This document shows positions 45,262-54,535 of a DNA stretch of 64,000 bases, piece by piece. This DNA is from Actinomycetota bacterium. GTDB taxonomy: Bacteria > Actinomycetota > Acidimicrobiia > IMCC26256 > PALSA-555. Under the pieces are notes generated by a model, which saw nothing but the letters and a program-made list of their open reading frames with translations, was not told the DNA's origin and ran no database searches. The stretch is taken from NCBI GenBank assembly GCA_003140175.1, contig PLJD01000069.1, positions 16,093 to 80,092 on the forward strand, written 5' to 3'. Both the position numbers and the translations under genes were made by a program. How positions within the stretch are numbered: the first letter of the stretch is position 1; each line of letters opens with the position of its first letter.

Positions 45262-46919
45262 GTGGGCGGCTGCCCGCCGGGCGGTAGCGAGTGGTACACG
45301 GTCACCGAGCGGGCGACGTCGAAGAGACCCAGCTGCTTGGGCCAGTGCCCGGGCAGGTACCGGCGGCCGCCCAGCGCGTAGCGGTACAGGCCCTTGCCTT
45401 GGTTGCCGACTTCGTCAGGCCCGGTCGCGTTCGGGTCCCACCAGATCACGGTGGCGTCGTCGCCCCACGTGTAGTCGGTGGTGGGCCAGATCCCGTGGTG
45501 GCCCCACGACATGTGGACGACCGTCGGCGCCGTCGCTCGGTTCGCGGGATAGCTGAACAGGCCCGCGCGGAAGCTGTTCGCGGTCAGGTGCGGGCCGGCG
45601 AGGTGGAGACCGGTGAAGAAGATGAGGGGGGCCTGCACGAGGACCTCGTAGGTGCTGGCCTCGGGCCCTTTCCCGAACTGCCAGCGCAGGATGTTCGCGA
45701 ACTCGTTGGCGTCATCGGTCGTTCGCGCCGGGAGCAGCGAGACGCCGAAGGCGTGCGCCCACTGGCGTTGATCGTAGGTTCGCCCGAATACCGCGGTGTC
45801 GGTGTACGCGTAGCCGAGCACGATCCACTCGGGGAAGTAGTCCTGGGCGGTTGCCTCCTTGGTGAGGAAGGCGGGGAAGATCGGATCCCCCGCGAGGAGG
45901 ACGCTGGTGACCTTGGCGTGCTTCAACGCGGCGATGATCGTGCGCGCGTCCTCCTGGGCCTGGGAGAGGTCGAGCTGGTAGGGCTCGTCGAGGGCGATCT
46001 TGACGTGCTGGTGTGCCATGAGCCCAGCGAAGCGCCGGTAGCTCTGCTGGAAGCTGCCGGTCGCGTCGTCGTATCGCACGACGCCGAAGCGCCGTACCTG
46101 ATGGTGCATCGCGGGGTCGCCGGCGTGGACGGCTTTGCGGCCGGCGATGGTCGAGACGAACGCCGCCCAGTGCAGCGCGGCCTGCTCGGGCGACGCGAGC
46201 GTCGGCCAGATGTAGGGGGCGTGCGATTGGAGGAAGGAGTCGGGTTCGGCGAGAACGCAATCTCCGAGGCAGAGCACACCGCGCGCGGCGAGTTCGTCGG
46301 CGTAGGCCGACGTCTCGTCGGGTCCCCCGAACGACGCGAACGCGTGGATCTGGGTCGCGACCTTGATCGCATCGGCCTTTGCGGCGACGTCGTCGTCCGG
46401 CGCGCCGCTGGCCTGGATCGGGACCAGCTTGATCTTGCGGCCGTACGTCTCGTAATGGGATTCGAAGAAGGTGACGTACGCCTGGGTGGTGCGCAGCTCG
46501 GCGGCCAGGCTCGCCTCGCTGTTTGACTGCTGGAAGAACGCCTGCTGGAGGACGTCGGGCACGGTCTGGTAGAGGGCGACGGTGATCGTGGTCGCCGTGA
46601 CGCCGGGGGCGGTGTGGCCGCCGTTGCTTCCGCCGTGCCAGGGCGGGACGCAGGGCGGTGCGTACGTCAGAGGGACCGCGACCCGGCCCGTGGTGGTGTC
46701 GCAGTTCGGGCCCCAGTTGACCTTGACGCCGCGGGCTTTGGCCTGCCCGAAGGTCAGCGGCAGTGGCCCGGCCCTCGACGCGGCCGGTCCCGCCGAGTTC
46801 GTGGCGCCGGGAGCCAGCGCGGCGATCAGCGCGACCGCGACGATGACGGCGAGGAAGGGCAGGTAGCGGACCAGGACCGTGCCGGCGGTCGGCCGGGCGC
46901 GTCGGAGCGGCTCAGTCAC
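45225..46919 (-). CDS. ABC transporter substrate-binding protein (LIV-like), membrane-anchored N-terminus
   Basis: N-terminal TM; GVTATTITVALYQTVPDV...YVTFFESHYETYGRKIKLVPIQASGAPDDDVAAKADAIKVA. Confidence 0.8.
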   Translation of the reverse strand: MTEPLRRARPTAGTVLVRYLPFLAVIVAVALIAALAPGATNSAGPAASRAGPLPLTFGQAKARGVKVNWGPNCDTTTGRVAVPLTYAPPCVPPWHGGSNGGHTAPGVTATTITVALYQTVPDVLQQAFFQQSNSEASLAAELRTTQAYVTFFESHYETYGRKIKLVPIQASGAPDDDVAAKADAIKVATQIHAFASFGGPDETSAYADELAARGVLCLGDCVLAEPDSFLQSHAPYIWPTLASPEQAALHWAAFVSTIAGRKAVHAGDPAMHHQVRRFGVVRYDDATGSFQQSYRRFAGLMAHQHVKIALDEPYQLDLSQAQEDARTIIAALKHAKVTSVLLAGDPIFPAFLTKEATAQDYFPEWIVLGYAYTDTAVFGRTYDQRQWAHAFGVSLLPARTTDDANEFANILRWQFGKGPEASTYEVLVQAPLIFFTGLHLAGPHLTANSFRAGLFSYPANRATAPTVVHMSWGHHGIWPTTDYTWGDDATVIWWDPNATGPDEVGNQGKGLYRYALGGRRYLPGHWPKQLGLFDVARSVTVYHSLPPGGQPPTYPSPASRTTDG

Positions 46920-49900
46920 GGTCCAGCTCGTGACCTGCGGGTCGGTCCTGTCCGAGGTAGGAGGCGATGACCCGCGGGTCTGCGCAGACCTCGTCGGGGG
47001 TACCCGTGGCGATGACAGACCCCAGGTCGAGCGCGACCCATCGGCTGGCGACGGCCCGGAGGAAGTTCAGGTCGTGCTCGATCACCACCAGACTCGCGCC
47101 GAGCTCGTCGCGGATGCGTGACAGGAGGGGGGCCAGGGCTTCGGCTTCGCGTTGCGCGATCCCGCTCGATGGCTCGTCGAGCAGGATGACGTCAGGGCGG
47201 GCGCCGACCAACGCGGCGAGGTCGACGATCCGTCGGGTTCCGGTGGAGAGCTCGCGGACGAACTTGTCGGCGTGGTCGCCGAGATGGAAGAGCTCGATGA
47301 GCTCGTCGACGCGCAGCCGGACCGTCGCTTCCGACTGCGCCACCGCCGGTAGGTGCAACGCGGCGGCGATCGGGTCGCGCACCTCGACCCAGTCTTCGAG
47401 CGCCACGGCCACCGCTTCCTCGACGGTGAGCGCGGGGAAGAGGCGGGCGTCTTGGAACGACCGTCCCAGTCCCCGGTGCGCACGGAACGCCGGTGGACGG
47501 CCGGTGAGCTCGACCCGTTGCCCCGCCCGGTCCACCAGCGCGACCGTGCCGGCGTCTGGATGTTCGAAGCCGCTGACGACGTCGAAGAGGGTGGTCTTCC
47601 CCGCGCCGTTGGGACCGAGAACACCGAGAATCTCGCCCCGGTGCACCGTGAACGACACCGCGTCGAGCGCGACGATCCCGCCGAAGTGCTTGGTCACGTC
47701 GGTCACGGCGAGGCTTGAGCCATCCACCGGCGGTGGGCTCGGCTGGTCGGACAGCTGGACACCGTCGTGGCGGGTCGCGACGTCGCCGAGGAATACCGAG
47801 CGCAGCAGGTCGTCCCGACCGCGCAGGTCGGCGGCCCGCCCCTCGAAGCGGACCCGACCCTTCTCGAGGAAGGAGGCTCGATCCGCGACGGCGAGCGCGA
47901 GATCGGCTGACTGCTCGACGACGACCACCGTCGTGCCGTTCCCCGCGAGCTCGCGCAGCACGCCCAGGAGCGCGGTGACAACGGCGGGCGCCAGCCCGAG
48001 GGACAGCTCGTCGACGAGGAGTAGGCGAGGCGCAGCGATCAACGCCATCGCCAAGGCCAGCATCTGCTGCTCGCCACCGCTCAAGTCGCCGGCGGTCTGG
48101 CGGCCTCGGTCCCGCAGCATCGGAAAGTGCTCGAGGGCCCGGTCGGTGGCGGCGCGCGCCTCGGCCGGCCGGTGGCGCTGGGTCCAAGCGGCGAGCCGGA
48201 GATGCTCGCCGACGGTGAGGGACGGAAACGTCGACTCGCCACCGGGTACGGACGCGACCCCGCGTCCCGCGATCTCGTCGGCCCGCAACCCGGCGAGGTC
48301 CTCGCCGTCGAGGCGGACGGTGCCTTCGGTGCAGGGCACGAGTCCGGCGATCGCTCGCAGCAGCGTGGACTTGCCGGCGCCGTTGGTGCCGAGCAGGGCG
48401 ACGATCTCGCCCTCGACGGCGTGGAGCCGGGCATCGACGAGCACGGGTACGCCGTCGTAGCGCACCTCGACGCCCGTGATGACGAGCCGGGCGTCGGGGG
48501 GCACCGCGGTGACGGGCGCGCCGGTGAGCTCGTCACCGTCGTCGCGGTCGAGGGCTTCGTCGGTGAGGGCACTGACCGCGATCGAACGGCGGGCTGCCAC
48601 TCGGCGGAGGAGTGCCTCGCGCGCGTCGGCCAGCGCGCCGCCGAGACCGCCGGGCAAGACGAGCAGCACCGCGAGCAGCCCGGCTCCGGTGGCGAGGATC
48701 TGCCAGTTGGTCGGCAGGAAGTAGGCGACGCCACGGACATAGGTCGCGCCGATGATGGCGCCGGGGATCGAGCCGAGTCCGCCGATGACCGTCATGGCGA
48801 ACACCTGGAGGCTCGCCGCGGGCTGGTAGGGGCCCGGGTCGAGCCCCGACTGTTGATACACGAACAGTGCACCGGCGAACGCGGCGAGGAAGCCGGAGAA
48901 GGCCAGCGCGAAGAGGGTCAGGCGGCGTGTGCTCACACCGAATGCTTCCGCGGCCCGCTCGTTCTCGCGGGTGGCGATGATCGCCCGTCCCGTTCGACTG
49001 GCTCGCAGGCCGTAGGCCAGCGCGACCGCGAGCGCGAGCCCCGCGAGGCACAGGTAGTAGAAGCGGGTGTCGGTGTCGACGGCGATGATGCCGAACAGCG
49101 GTGGGCGGGCGATCTGCTCGCCCGGCAGCCAGTTCAGCGCGGTGCCCGCGCCGAAGAAGCTCCGATTCAGCAGCCAGTCGGAGGTCATGAGCGCGAAGGC
49201 CAGCGACGTCACGGCGAGGGTCAGACCTCGTCGGCGGAGCGCGGGCAGCCCGATCACCATCGCGACCCCGGCGCCCGCGATCCCGGCCAGGAGCAGGCCG
49301 GCTGCGAGGTCCCAGCCGAGCCGGGCGGTGACCGCCCCCGAGACGGCCGCGCCGATGCCGACGAACGCGACCTGTCCGAGGCTGACCTGGCCGGCCCAGC
49401 CGGTCAGGACCACGAGCGAGCAGCCGATGATCCCGAAGATGACAATCGCGGTGGCCAGGCTCAGCTTGCTCGCCGACAGGAGAGCGGGGACCGCGACCAG
49501 CACGCCGAGCACGACCACGCCTGCCGCGACGCGCGTGAGGCGCACTTCGGGGAGCCGTCGGAGCTCTCGCGGCACCGGACGAACCTCGCGCGCTGCTTGC
49601 CAGGTTGAGACGTCGCTCTCGCGCACCCGACTTCCGTCGGTTCCGCCGGTCGCGAGCAGTCCGACCACCACGACGACGAACAGCACGGGGTCGACGTAGG
49701 CCGGCTGATTCCAGTGCCACACCACGGCTTGTTCGACGATTCCGAGCACCACCGCGGCACCGACAATGGTGGGGAGCCGTTCCATCCGCCCGATCACGGC
49801 CGCGGCGAGGGCACGCAACAAAAGGGCGGGACCCAGCACCTGACCGATCGGCAGGCCGATGATGCCCGCTCGCAGGTACACCGCCAGGAACGCGAGGACC

Positions 49901-50568
49901 GTCGCGAGCACCCAGACGATGGTCTGGAGACGCCGGATCGGGATGCCGAGCGACGCCGCGCGGTCTGCCCGCTCCGCCCCGGCTCGGATCGCGATCCCGA
50001 GGTCGCTGCATTTGAGAAACAGGGTGAGGCCGACGAGGACGAGCGGGACGGCGACGAAGGCCGCGACGTCGGTGCCTCGGAACACGATGGGGTTGATCGT
50101 GAAGTGCAGGTTGAACGGGGCGGGGATGGTGTTGCCGGTGATGGTGAACCAGCGGGGCAGGAACAGTCCGCCGGCGGCGAGGACCTGGGCGATGCCGATG
50201 GTGGCGACGCTCAAGACCAGGCGGGGAGAGCGGGCGAAGCGCCGGACGAGGAGGAACTCGACCGCGGCACCGACGATCAGCGCCGTCGCCAGCCCGGCGA
50301 CGAGTCCGACCCACCAGTTCAGCGCGAGCGTGCTGATGGTCAAGAGGACGGCCAGGGTCGCAGGCACGGTGCCGAGGTCGCCGGCCGCGAAGTTGATGAT
50401 CCGGTTCGCTCGCCACACCAAGGCGAGACCCAGGGCGAGGAACGACGTCAGCGCTCCGACGAGCGCGCCCTGGACGAGCACCCCGGCGGGGACGCTCCAC
50501 GCCGCGGCGGCGAAGGCCACGACCGCGATCGCCAGGACCGCCGGGCCGAAGCGCCGGGCGGTCGTCAC
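46912..50568 (-). CDS. Four-domain LIV-type ABC importer: LivH-LivM-LivF-LivG fusion, 1218 aa
   Basis: Two permease regions (...FLALGLALVWRANRIINFAAGDLG; ...GWAGQVSLGQVAFVGIGAAVSG) followed by two ATPases (LLGTNGAGKSTLLRAIAG...LSGGEQQMLALAMALIAAPRLLLVDE; LGPNGAGKTTLFDVVSG...ELSTGTRRIVDLAALVGARPDVILLDEP). Confidence 0.93.
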   Translation of the reverse strand: MTTARRFGPAVLAIAVVAFAAAAWSVPAGVLVQGALVGALTSFLALGLALVWRANRIINFAAGDLGTVPATLAVLLTISTLALNWWVGLVAGLATALIVGAAVEFLLVRRFARSPRLVLSVATIGIAQVLAAGGLFLPRWFTITGNTIPAPFNLHFTINPIVFRGTDVAAFVAVPLVLVGLTLFLKCSDLGIAIRAGAERADRAASLGIPIRRLQTIVWVLATVLAFLAVYLRAGIIGLPIGQVLGPALLLRALAAAVIGRMERLPTIVGAAVVLGIVEQAVVWHWNQPAYVDPVLFVVVVVGLLATGGTDGSRVRESDVSTWQAAREVRPVPRELRRLPEVRLTRVAAGVVVLGVLVAVPALLSASKLSLATAIVIFGIIGCSLVVLTGWAGQVSLGQVAFVGIGAAVSGAVTARLGWDLAAGLLLAGIAGAGVAMVIGLPALRRRGLTLAVTSLAFALMTSDWLLNRSFFGAGTALNWLPGEQIARPPLFGIIAVDTDTRFYYLCLAGLALAVALAYGLRASRTGRAIIATRENERAAEAFGVSTRRLTLFALAFSGFLAAFAGALFVYQQSGLDPGPYQPAASLQVFAMTVIGGLGSIPGAIIGATYVRGVAYFLPTNWQILATGAGLLAVLLVLPGGLGGALADAREALLRRVAARRSIAVSALTDEALDRDDGDELTGAPVTAVPPDARLVITGVEVRYDGVPVLVDARLHAVEGEIVALLGTNGAGKSTLLRAIAGLVPCTEGTVRLDGEDLAGLRADEIAGRGVASVPGGESTFPSLTVGEHLRLAAWTQRHRPAEARAATDRALEHFPMLRDRGRQTAGDLSGGEQQMLALAMALIAAPRLLLVDELSLGLAPAVVTALLGVLRELAGNGTTVVVVEQSADLALAVADRASFLEKGRVRFEGRAADLRGRDDLLRSVFLGDVATRHDGVQLSDQPSPPPVDGSSLAVTDVTKHFGGIVALDAVSFTVHRGEILGVLGPNGAGKTTLFDVVSGFEHPDAGTVALVDRAGQRVELTGRPPAFRAHRGLGRSFQDARLFPALTVEEAVAVALEDWVEVRDPIAAALHLPAVAQSEATVRLRVDELIELFHLGDHADKFVRELSTGTRRIVDLAALVGARPDVILLDEPSSGIAQREAEALAPLLSRIRDELGASLVVIEHDLNFLRAVASRWVALDLGSVIATGTPDEVCADPRVIASYLGQDRPAGHELDRD

Positions 50569-50580
50569 CGGCGGAGTCTA

Positions 50581-50598
50581 CGGAGCGGTGGCGCTCCG
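50581..50598 (-). terminator. Hairpin between dehalogenase and fused ABC gene
   Basis: CGGAGCG-GTGG-CGCTCCG. Confidence 0.45.
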
Positions 50599-50659
50599 GG
50601 GATGGCGTCCTGGGTGATGCCGCCGGGGACGCGAGCCGACCCGTCTCGGTCGAGGCGCG

Positions 50660-51562
50660 TCACCCGGTGACGAACGCGGCGACGACTCGGGCGAGCTCCT
50701 CACCTCGATCCTCTTGGAGGAAATGGCCGCCACCCTCGATCGTGGTGTGCGCTTGACCTGCGCATCCGGGGATCTCGGACTGCAGATAGCGGTCACCACC
50801 GTGCGTGATCGGGTCGCGGTCGCTGAACGCGGTCAGAAACGGCTTCGTCCAGGTGTGCAGAACATCCCATGCTCGACGGTTCGCGTCGCTCGCCGGATCG
50901 TCGGGTGTCGTCGGCACCAGCAGAGGGAACTGCCGCGCGCCTTGCTTGAACTCGTCGTCGGGGAACGGGGCGTCGTAGGCGGCGATGACCTCGGGCGCGA
51001 GGTCGGTCGTACAGCCAGTGTTCACGATGCGCCCGACGTCGAACGCCGGGGTCTCCTGCGAGAAGCGCTGCCAGGCTCGGAAGGCGTCGCCGGGGTCCCG
51101 CTCGCCGGTGGGCAGCATGGTGTTGGCGGCGACGACACGTGCGAACCGCTCTGGGTTCTCGGCCACCAAGCGCAGCCCGATCAGCCCACCCCAGTCTTGA
51201 CCCACCAGGGTGGCGTCGCGCAGCTCGAGCGCGTCGAGCAGCGCGGTCATCCAGTCGACGTGGCGTTGATACGTGTAGTCGTCGCGAGAAGCCGGCTTGT
51301 CGGACCTGCCGAAGCCAACCAGGTCCGGCGCCACCGTGCGGAGGCCCGCGTCCACCAGGACCGGGATCATCCGCCGGTAGAGGAAGCACCACGACGGCTC
51401 ACCGTGGAGCAGCAAGATCGGTGGCGCGCCGCGCGGACCCTCGTCGACGTAGTGGACCCGCAAGGTGGCGCCGTCGCCGTCGGGCACGTCGACGTAATGC
51501 GGTTCGAAGGCGAAGTTGGGGAGGCCCGCAAAGCGGTCGTCGGGGGTGCGCAGCGTCTTCAT
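50660..51562 (-). CDS. Haloalkane dehalogenase-like alpha/beta hydrolase (HLD-I type)
   Basis: LLLHGEPSWCFLYRRMIPVLVDAGLRTVAPDLVGFGRSDKP...LVGQDWGGLIGLRL...TTIEGGGHFLQEDRGEEL. Confidence 0.9.
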   Translation of the reverse strand: MKTLRTPDDRFAGLPNFAFEPHYVDVPDGDGATLRVHYVDEGPRGAPPILLLHGEPSWCFLYRRMIPVLVDAGLRTVAPDLVGFGRSDKPASRDDYTYQRHVDWMTALLDALELRDATLVGQDWGGLIGLRLVAENPERFARVVAANTMLPTGERDPGDAFRAWQRFSQETPAFDVGRIVNTGCTTDLAPEVIAAYDAPFPDDEFKQGARQFPLLVPTTPDDPASDANRRAWDVLHTWTKPFLTAFSDRDPITHGGDRYLQSEIPGCAGQAHTTIEGGGHFLQEDRGEELARVVAAFVTG

Positions 51563-51646
51563 CTCGAGCCTCCTGGGGGAGCGCGGGCGTGGTCTCGACC
51601 GGTCGGCGTGACCACGCACGGTTCGAGTCCAGCTCGGACGCTACGC

Positions 51647-51697
51647 GCCGACTCCGTGCCGCACGAAGCTCGTCGCTCCGTTCGGCACGGAGTCGGC
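51647..51697. repeat. 15-bp perfect inverted repeat in a divergent intergenic region
   Basis: GCCGACTCCGTGCCG - 21 nt - CGGCACGGAGTCGGC, with inner ACGA-AGC-TCGT. Confidence 0.9.
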
Positions 51698-51722
51698 AGA
51701 GCCCGGCGTTACCCTGGCTCGG

Positions 51723-52532
51723 GTGACGGATGAACCGCACCGTCCTGACGCACCCCGCGACCCCTCGGTGGCGGAAACCTTCTGGGCGCCCCCCGAGGAC
51801 GAGCCTGGTCCGACGCCCACCGGCCGAGCGGTGCGCCGCCACCGAGCCCGGCGGCGCCGGGTGTTCCTCGGCGTCGGTGCGGTGGTGGTCGTGGCGGCAG
51901 TGGTGGCCGGGGTGGTCGTCCTGACCGCAGGATCCTCGACCAAGCAGCGGACGACCCGTCCCACGACCGGGCCCACGGCGATCACGACGACGACGACCAG
52001 CGCGCCGAGCGCGACTCCGACCACGGTCGTGCCCAAGTCGTCGAACCCGGTGGTTGCCCTCGCCCAGCAATACGACGGCTCCTACTCGGGCACCTTCACG
52101 AACACGACGTACCACACGACCGGGCCGGCGTCGCTGGACCTGCGCATCGACCCGACCGCGGGCACCCTGACCGCCGCCGTCGCCCTGAACGGCGACCTCT
52201 TCGGCGGCGGGGCCAAGGCGGTTCGCCAGATCAACGGGACCATCGCGCTGGGCAATCCCGCGGCCGCGGCCACGACGCAGACAGCCAGCTTCGGGCCCGT
52301 GACCGGCAAGCTCGGGTCAGGCCTGTCGATCGTGCTCACCGCGCTCAACGTGCCTGACCCCAAGGTGCAGACGTTCCAGCTCACCGGTCTGCTTCGCTCC
52401 GACAAGAAGGGATTCGACGCGACGTTCACCGTCGGGTTCCGCGACGGCCACACCGCCCAGGGCACCGTGACGGTCCTGTGCGCCACGACTGGTCAACGGC
52501 CGAGCCAGGTCACGACGCTCTGCTCGTCGTGA
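51723..52532 (+). CDS. Hypothetical single-TM exported protein with Thr-rich linker
   Basis: VFLGVGAVVVVAAVVAGVVVLTAG; TTTTTSAPSATPTTV; TACCCT 7 nt before GTG. Confidence 0.7.
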   Translation: MTDEPHRPDAPRDPSVAETFWAPPEDEPGPTPTGRAVRRHRARRRRVFLGVGAVVVVAAVVAGVVVLTAGSSTKQRTTRPTTGPTAITTTTTSAPSATPTTVVPKSSNPVVALAQQYDGSYSGTFTNTTYHTTGPASLDLRIDPTAGTLTAAVALNGDLFGGGAKAVRQINGTIALGNPAAAATTQTASFGPVTGKLGSGLSIVLTALNVPDPKVQTFQLTGLLRSDKKGFDATFTVGFRDGHTAQGTVTVLCATTGQRPSQVTTLCSS

Positions 52533-52747
52533 ACGGCGACCGTGGGATCGGTAGAGTCGTCGCTGATCGCCCACCGAGAGAGACCGTGCTGCGCTCCGAC
52601 CGACCATCGCTGCCGACGAAGACCTCGTACCAGCGGGGAGCAGCCGATGACACCGCGGACGTCCGCCTCGTCCTCCCGTCAGGCGACGGCCGGTGGACCG
52701 CCGGACACGTGCTGACCGTCGACGGCGACCCTTCCGTGCGGGTCTGA
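52520..52747 (+). pseudogene. Internally deleted SDR relic
   Basis: LLVVNGDRGIGRVVADR ... GRWTAGHVLTVDGDPSVRV* (SDR N- and C-terminal motifs about 45 codons apart). Confidence 0.5.
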
Positions 52748-52774
52748 CCCCGCACTCGCGAGAACGTTCCGGTC

Positions 52775-53506
52775 GTGCGTCGCTCGGTCTGCGGGTTCGT
52801 GGTGGTCGTCCTCGTCGCCGCGGTCGCGCTCCTTGCCAGCCCGGCCGGCGCCGCGAGTGTTGGGGGTGGGGCACGCCTGGGCGTGAAGGGTGCAGTGCTG
52901 GCACCGACCCGACATGGGCCGACGGTCAGCCTGGCGTCCGGCGCGGCGTGTCGGACCCTGCTGACCGGAAGCGGTGGGCAGTGCGGCCTGGTCGCCGCGC
53001 CGGGTGGTGGGCTGCTCTTCACGATCGAGGCGGGGCCGCCCGCCGTGGCGGGCCTCGTGTCACGGCCCTGGACGGTGACGGTATACCGCGCGTCGAGCCC
53101 CGGGCGGTGGGAGGCGGCGCTCCAGACGCGCCCGAGCGGTGGCCGAGCGGGACCGCTCTTCGCCGCGGTGACGGCACGGACCGCCGAGCTGACCGGTCAC
53201 GGTCAGAGCCTCGTGCTCGGCTACCGCTCGGAGGGGTCGGGCGCCTTCCTCGACATCGACCTGGTCGTCGGTACGGCCCGCGGTCCACGCGTCGCCGGTC
53301 ACACGGTTCTCGACCAGGGCGTCGCACTCGTCCAGCCGGGCCAGCTGGTCGCGTACTTCGCCGTGTACCGCGCGCGTGACGCCAACTGCTGTCCGTCGTT
53401 CATCGAGCGGGACGTGATCCGAGCCCGCGGCACGTCCTTCGTCGTTGCGTCCGGTCGGCGGCTCCCGACCCACCAGGTGAAGTTCCCGCCGAGCGACCTC
53501 GGCTGA
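52775..53506 (+). CDS. Hypothetical secreted protein
   Basis: Signal peptide MRRSVCGFVVVVLVAAVALLASPAGAA; 243 aa. Confidence 0.7.
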   Translation: MRRSVCGFVVVVLVAAVALLASPAGAASVGGGARLGVKGAVLAPTRHGPTVSLASGAACRTLLTGSGGQCGLVAAPGGGLLFTIEAGPPAVAGLVSRPWTVTVYRASSPGRWEAALQTRPSGGRAGPLFAAVTARTAELTGHGQSLVLGYRSEGSGAFLDIDLVVGTARGPRVAGHTVLDQGVALVQPGQLVAYFAVYRARDANCCPSFIERDVIRARGTSFVVASGRRLPTHQVKFPPSDLG

Positions 53507-54031
53507 GTGGAGTCCCCGGTGCCCCACCTGGTCTTTCTCTGCACCGGCAACGCCGCTCGATCGGTGATGGCCGGGGCGATCCTCGCTGCCCATCTCGATG
53601 ACGTCGAGATCACGACCGCGGGGACGCACGTCGTCGAGGGCATGCCGATGAGCTGGCGGACCCGGGAAGCGCTGGCCGGGCTCGACGTCGCGGCGCCCCG
53701 ACACCGGAGTACCCAGCTGCGCGACCCCCACGTTGACACCGCCGACCTCGTGGTCGCCTTGGCCGGCGAGCACGTCGCCTACGTGCGGCGTACCCATCCC
53801 GAGGCCGCCGCCCGGACGGGCACGCTGCGGCGGCTCGCCCGCGATCTCCCCGCCACCGGGGCCACCTTCGCGGCCCGGGTGAGCGCGCTGCACCTCGAAT
53901 TGATCGCGCTCGACCCATGGGAGGACGTGGTCGACCCGGCCGGCGGCGACCTCCCCGAGTTCGAAGAGTGCGCCCGAGAGATCCACGCCTTGCTCCACCA
54001 GCTCGCTCCGGCGCTCACTGACACCGTTTGA
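53507..54031 (+). CDS. Low-molecular-weight protein-tyrosine phosphatase family protein
   Basis: HLVFLCTGNAARSVMAGAIL (CX5R) and LDPWEDVVDPAGG. Confidence 0.88.
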   Translation: MESPVPHLVFLCTGNAARSVMAGAILAAHLDDVEITTAGTHVVEGMPMSWRTREALAGLDVAAPRHRSTQLRDPHVDTADLVVALAGEHVAYVRRTHPEAAARTGTLRRLARDLPATGATFAARVSALHLELIALDPWEDVVDPAGGDLPEFEECAREIHALLHQLAPALTDTV

Positions 54032-54535
54032 CGCTCGGCGGCCACCTCGGCGGCGGCTCGGGACTCACACCCACCGCGGTGGCATGACCACGGCGTGCGT
54101 ACCGGCAACGGCTGGTCACGATCACCTCGACGCCCTCCACCACGCGGTCAGCCGCAGCCGCGCTGGTGTCGGCTCGAGTTCGACCCGCTGACCGGGATCA
54201 CCAGAATGGTGCCGCGTCGACGCTGTCGAAGACGCCGCGCGTCATGGCCTTCGCCGTCAGGCTCGGTGACGAAGGCCAGGCCGAGGTATACGACGGTCAC
54301 GGAGCAACCTCGCGTCGGGGGCGCGGGTGGTGTTCGTGGGCCGTTCGCTGACGCAAACGCCGGCTGTCAACGCGTTGTCAAAGGGTCTCGGATCTGGTCT
54401 GGTTCTCGAGTCCAGTGGGAGTCCGCCTGGGTCCAGCCTGGACGCGCTCTGACCTGCGACCTCGGGACCGGCTGCGCCCGCGCGGACTCCAAGACCTGAT
54501 ATACCGTCAGATCCGGACAAGGGGGGAGTGCCGGA

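Noticed and set aside
51618-51640. tRNA T-arm-like string ggttcgagtcc
   Set aside because: Flanking bases do not form a T-stem and no acceptor/anticodon arms can be built around it.
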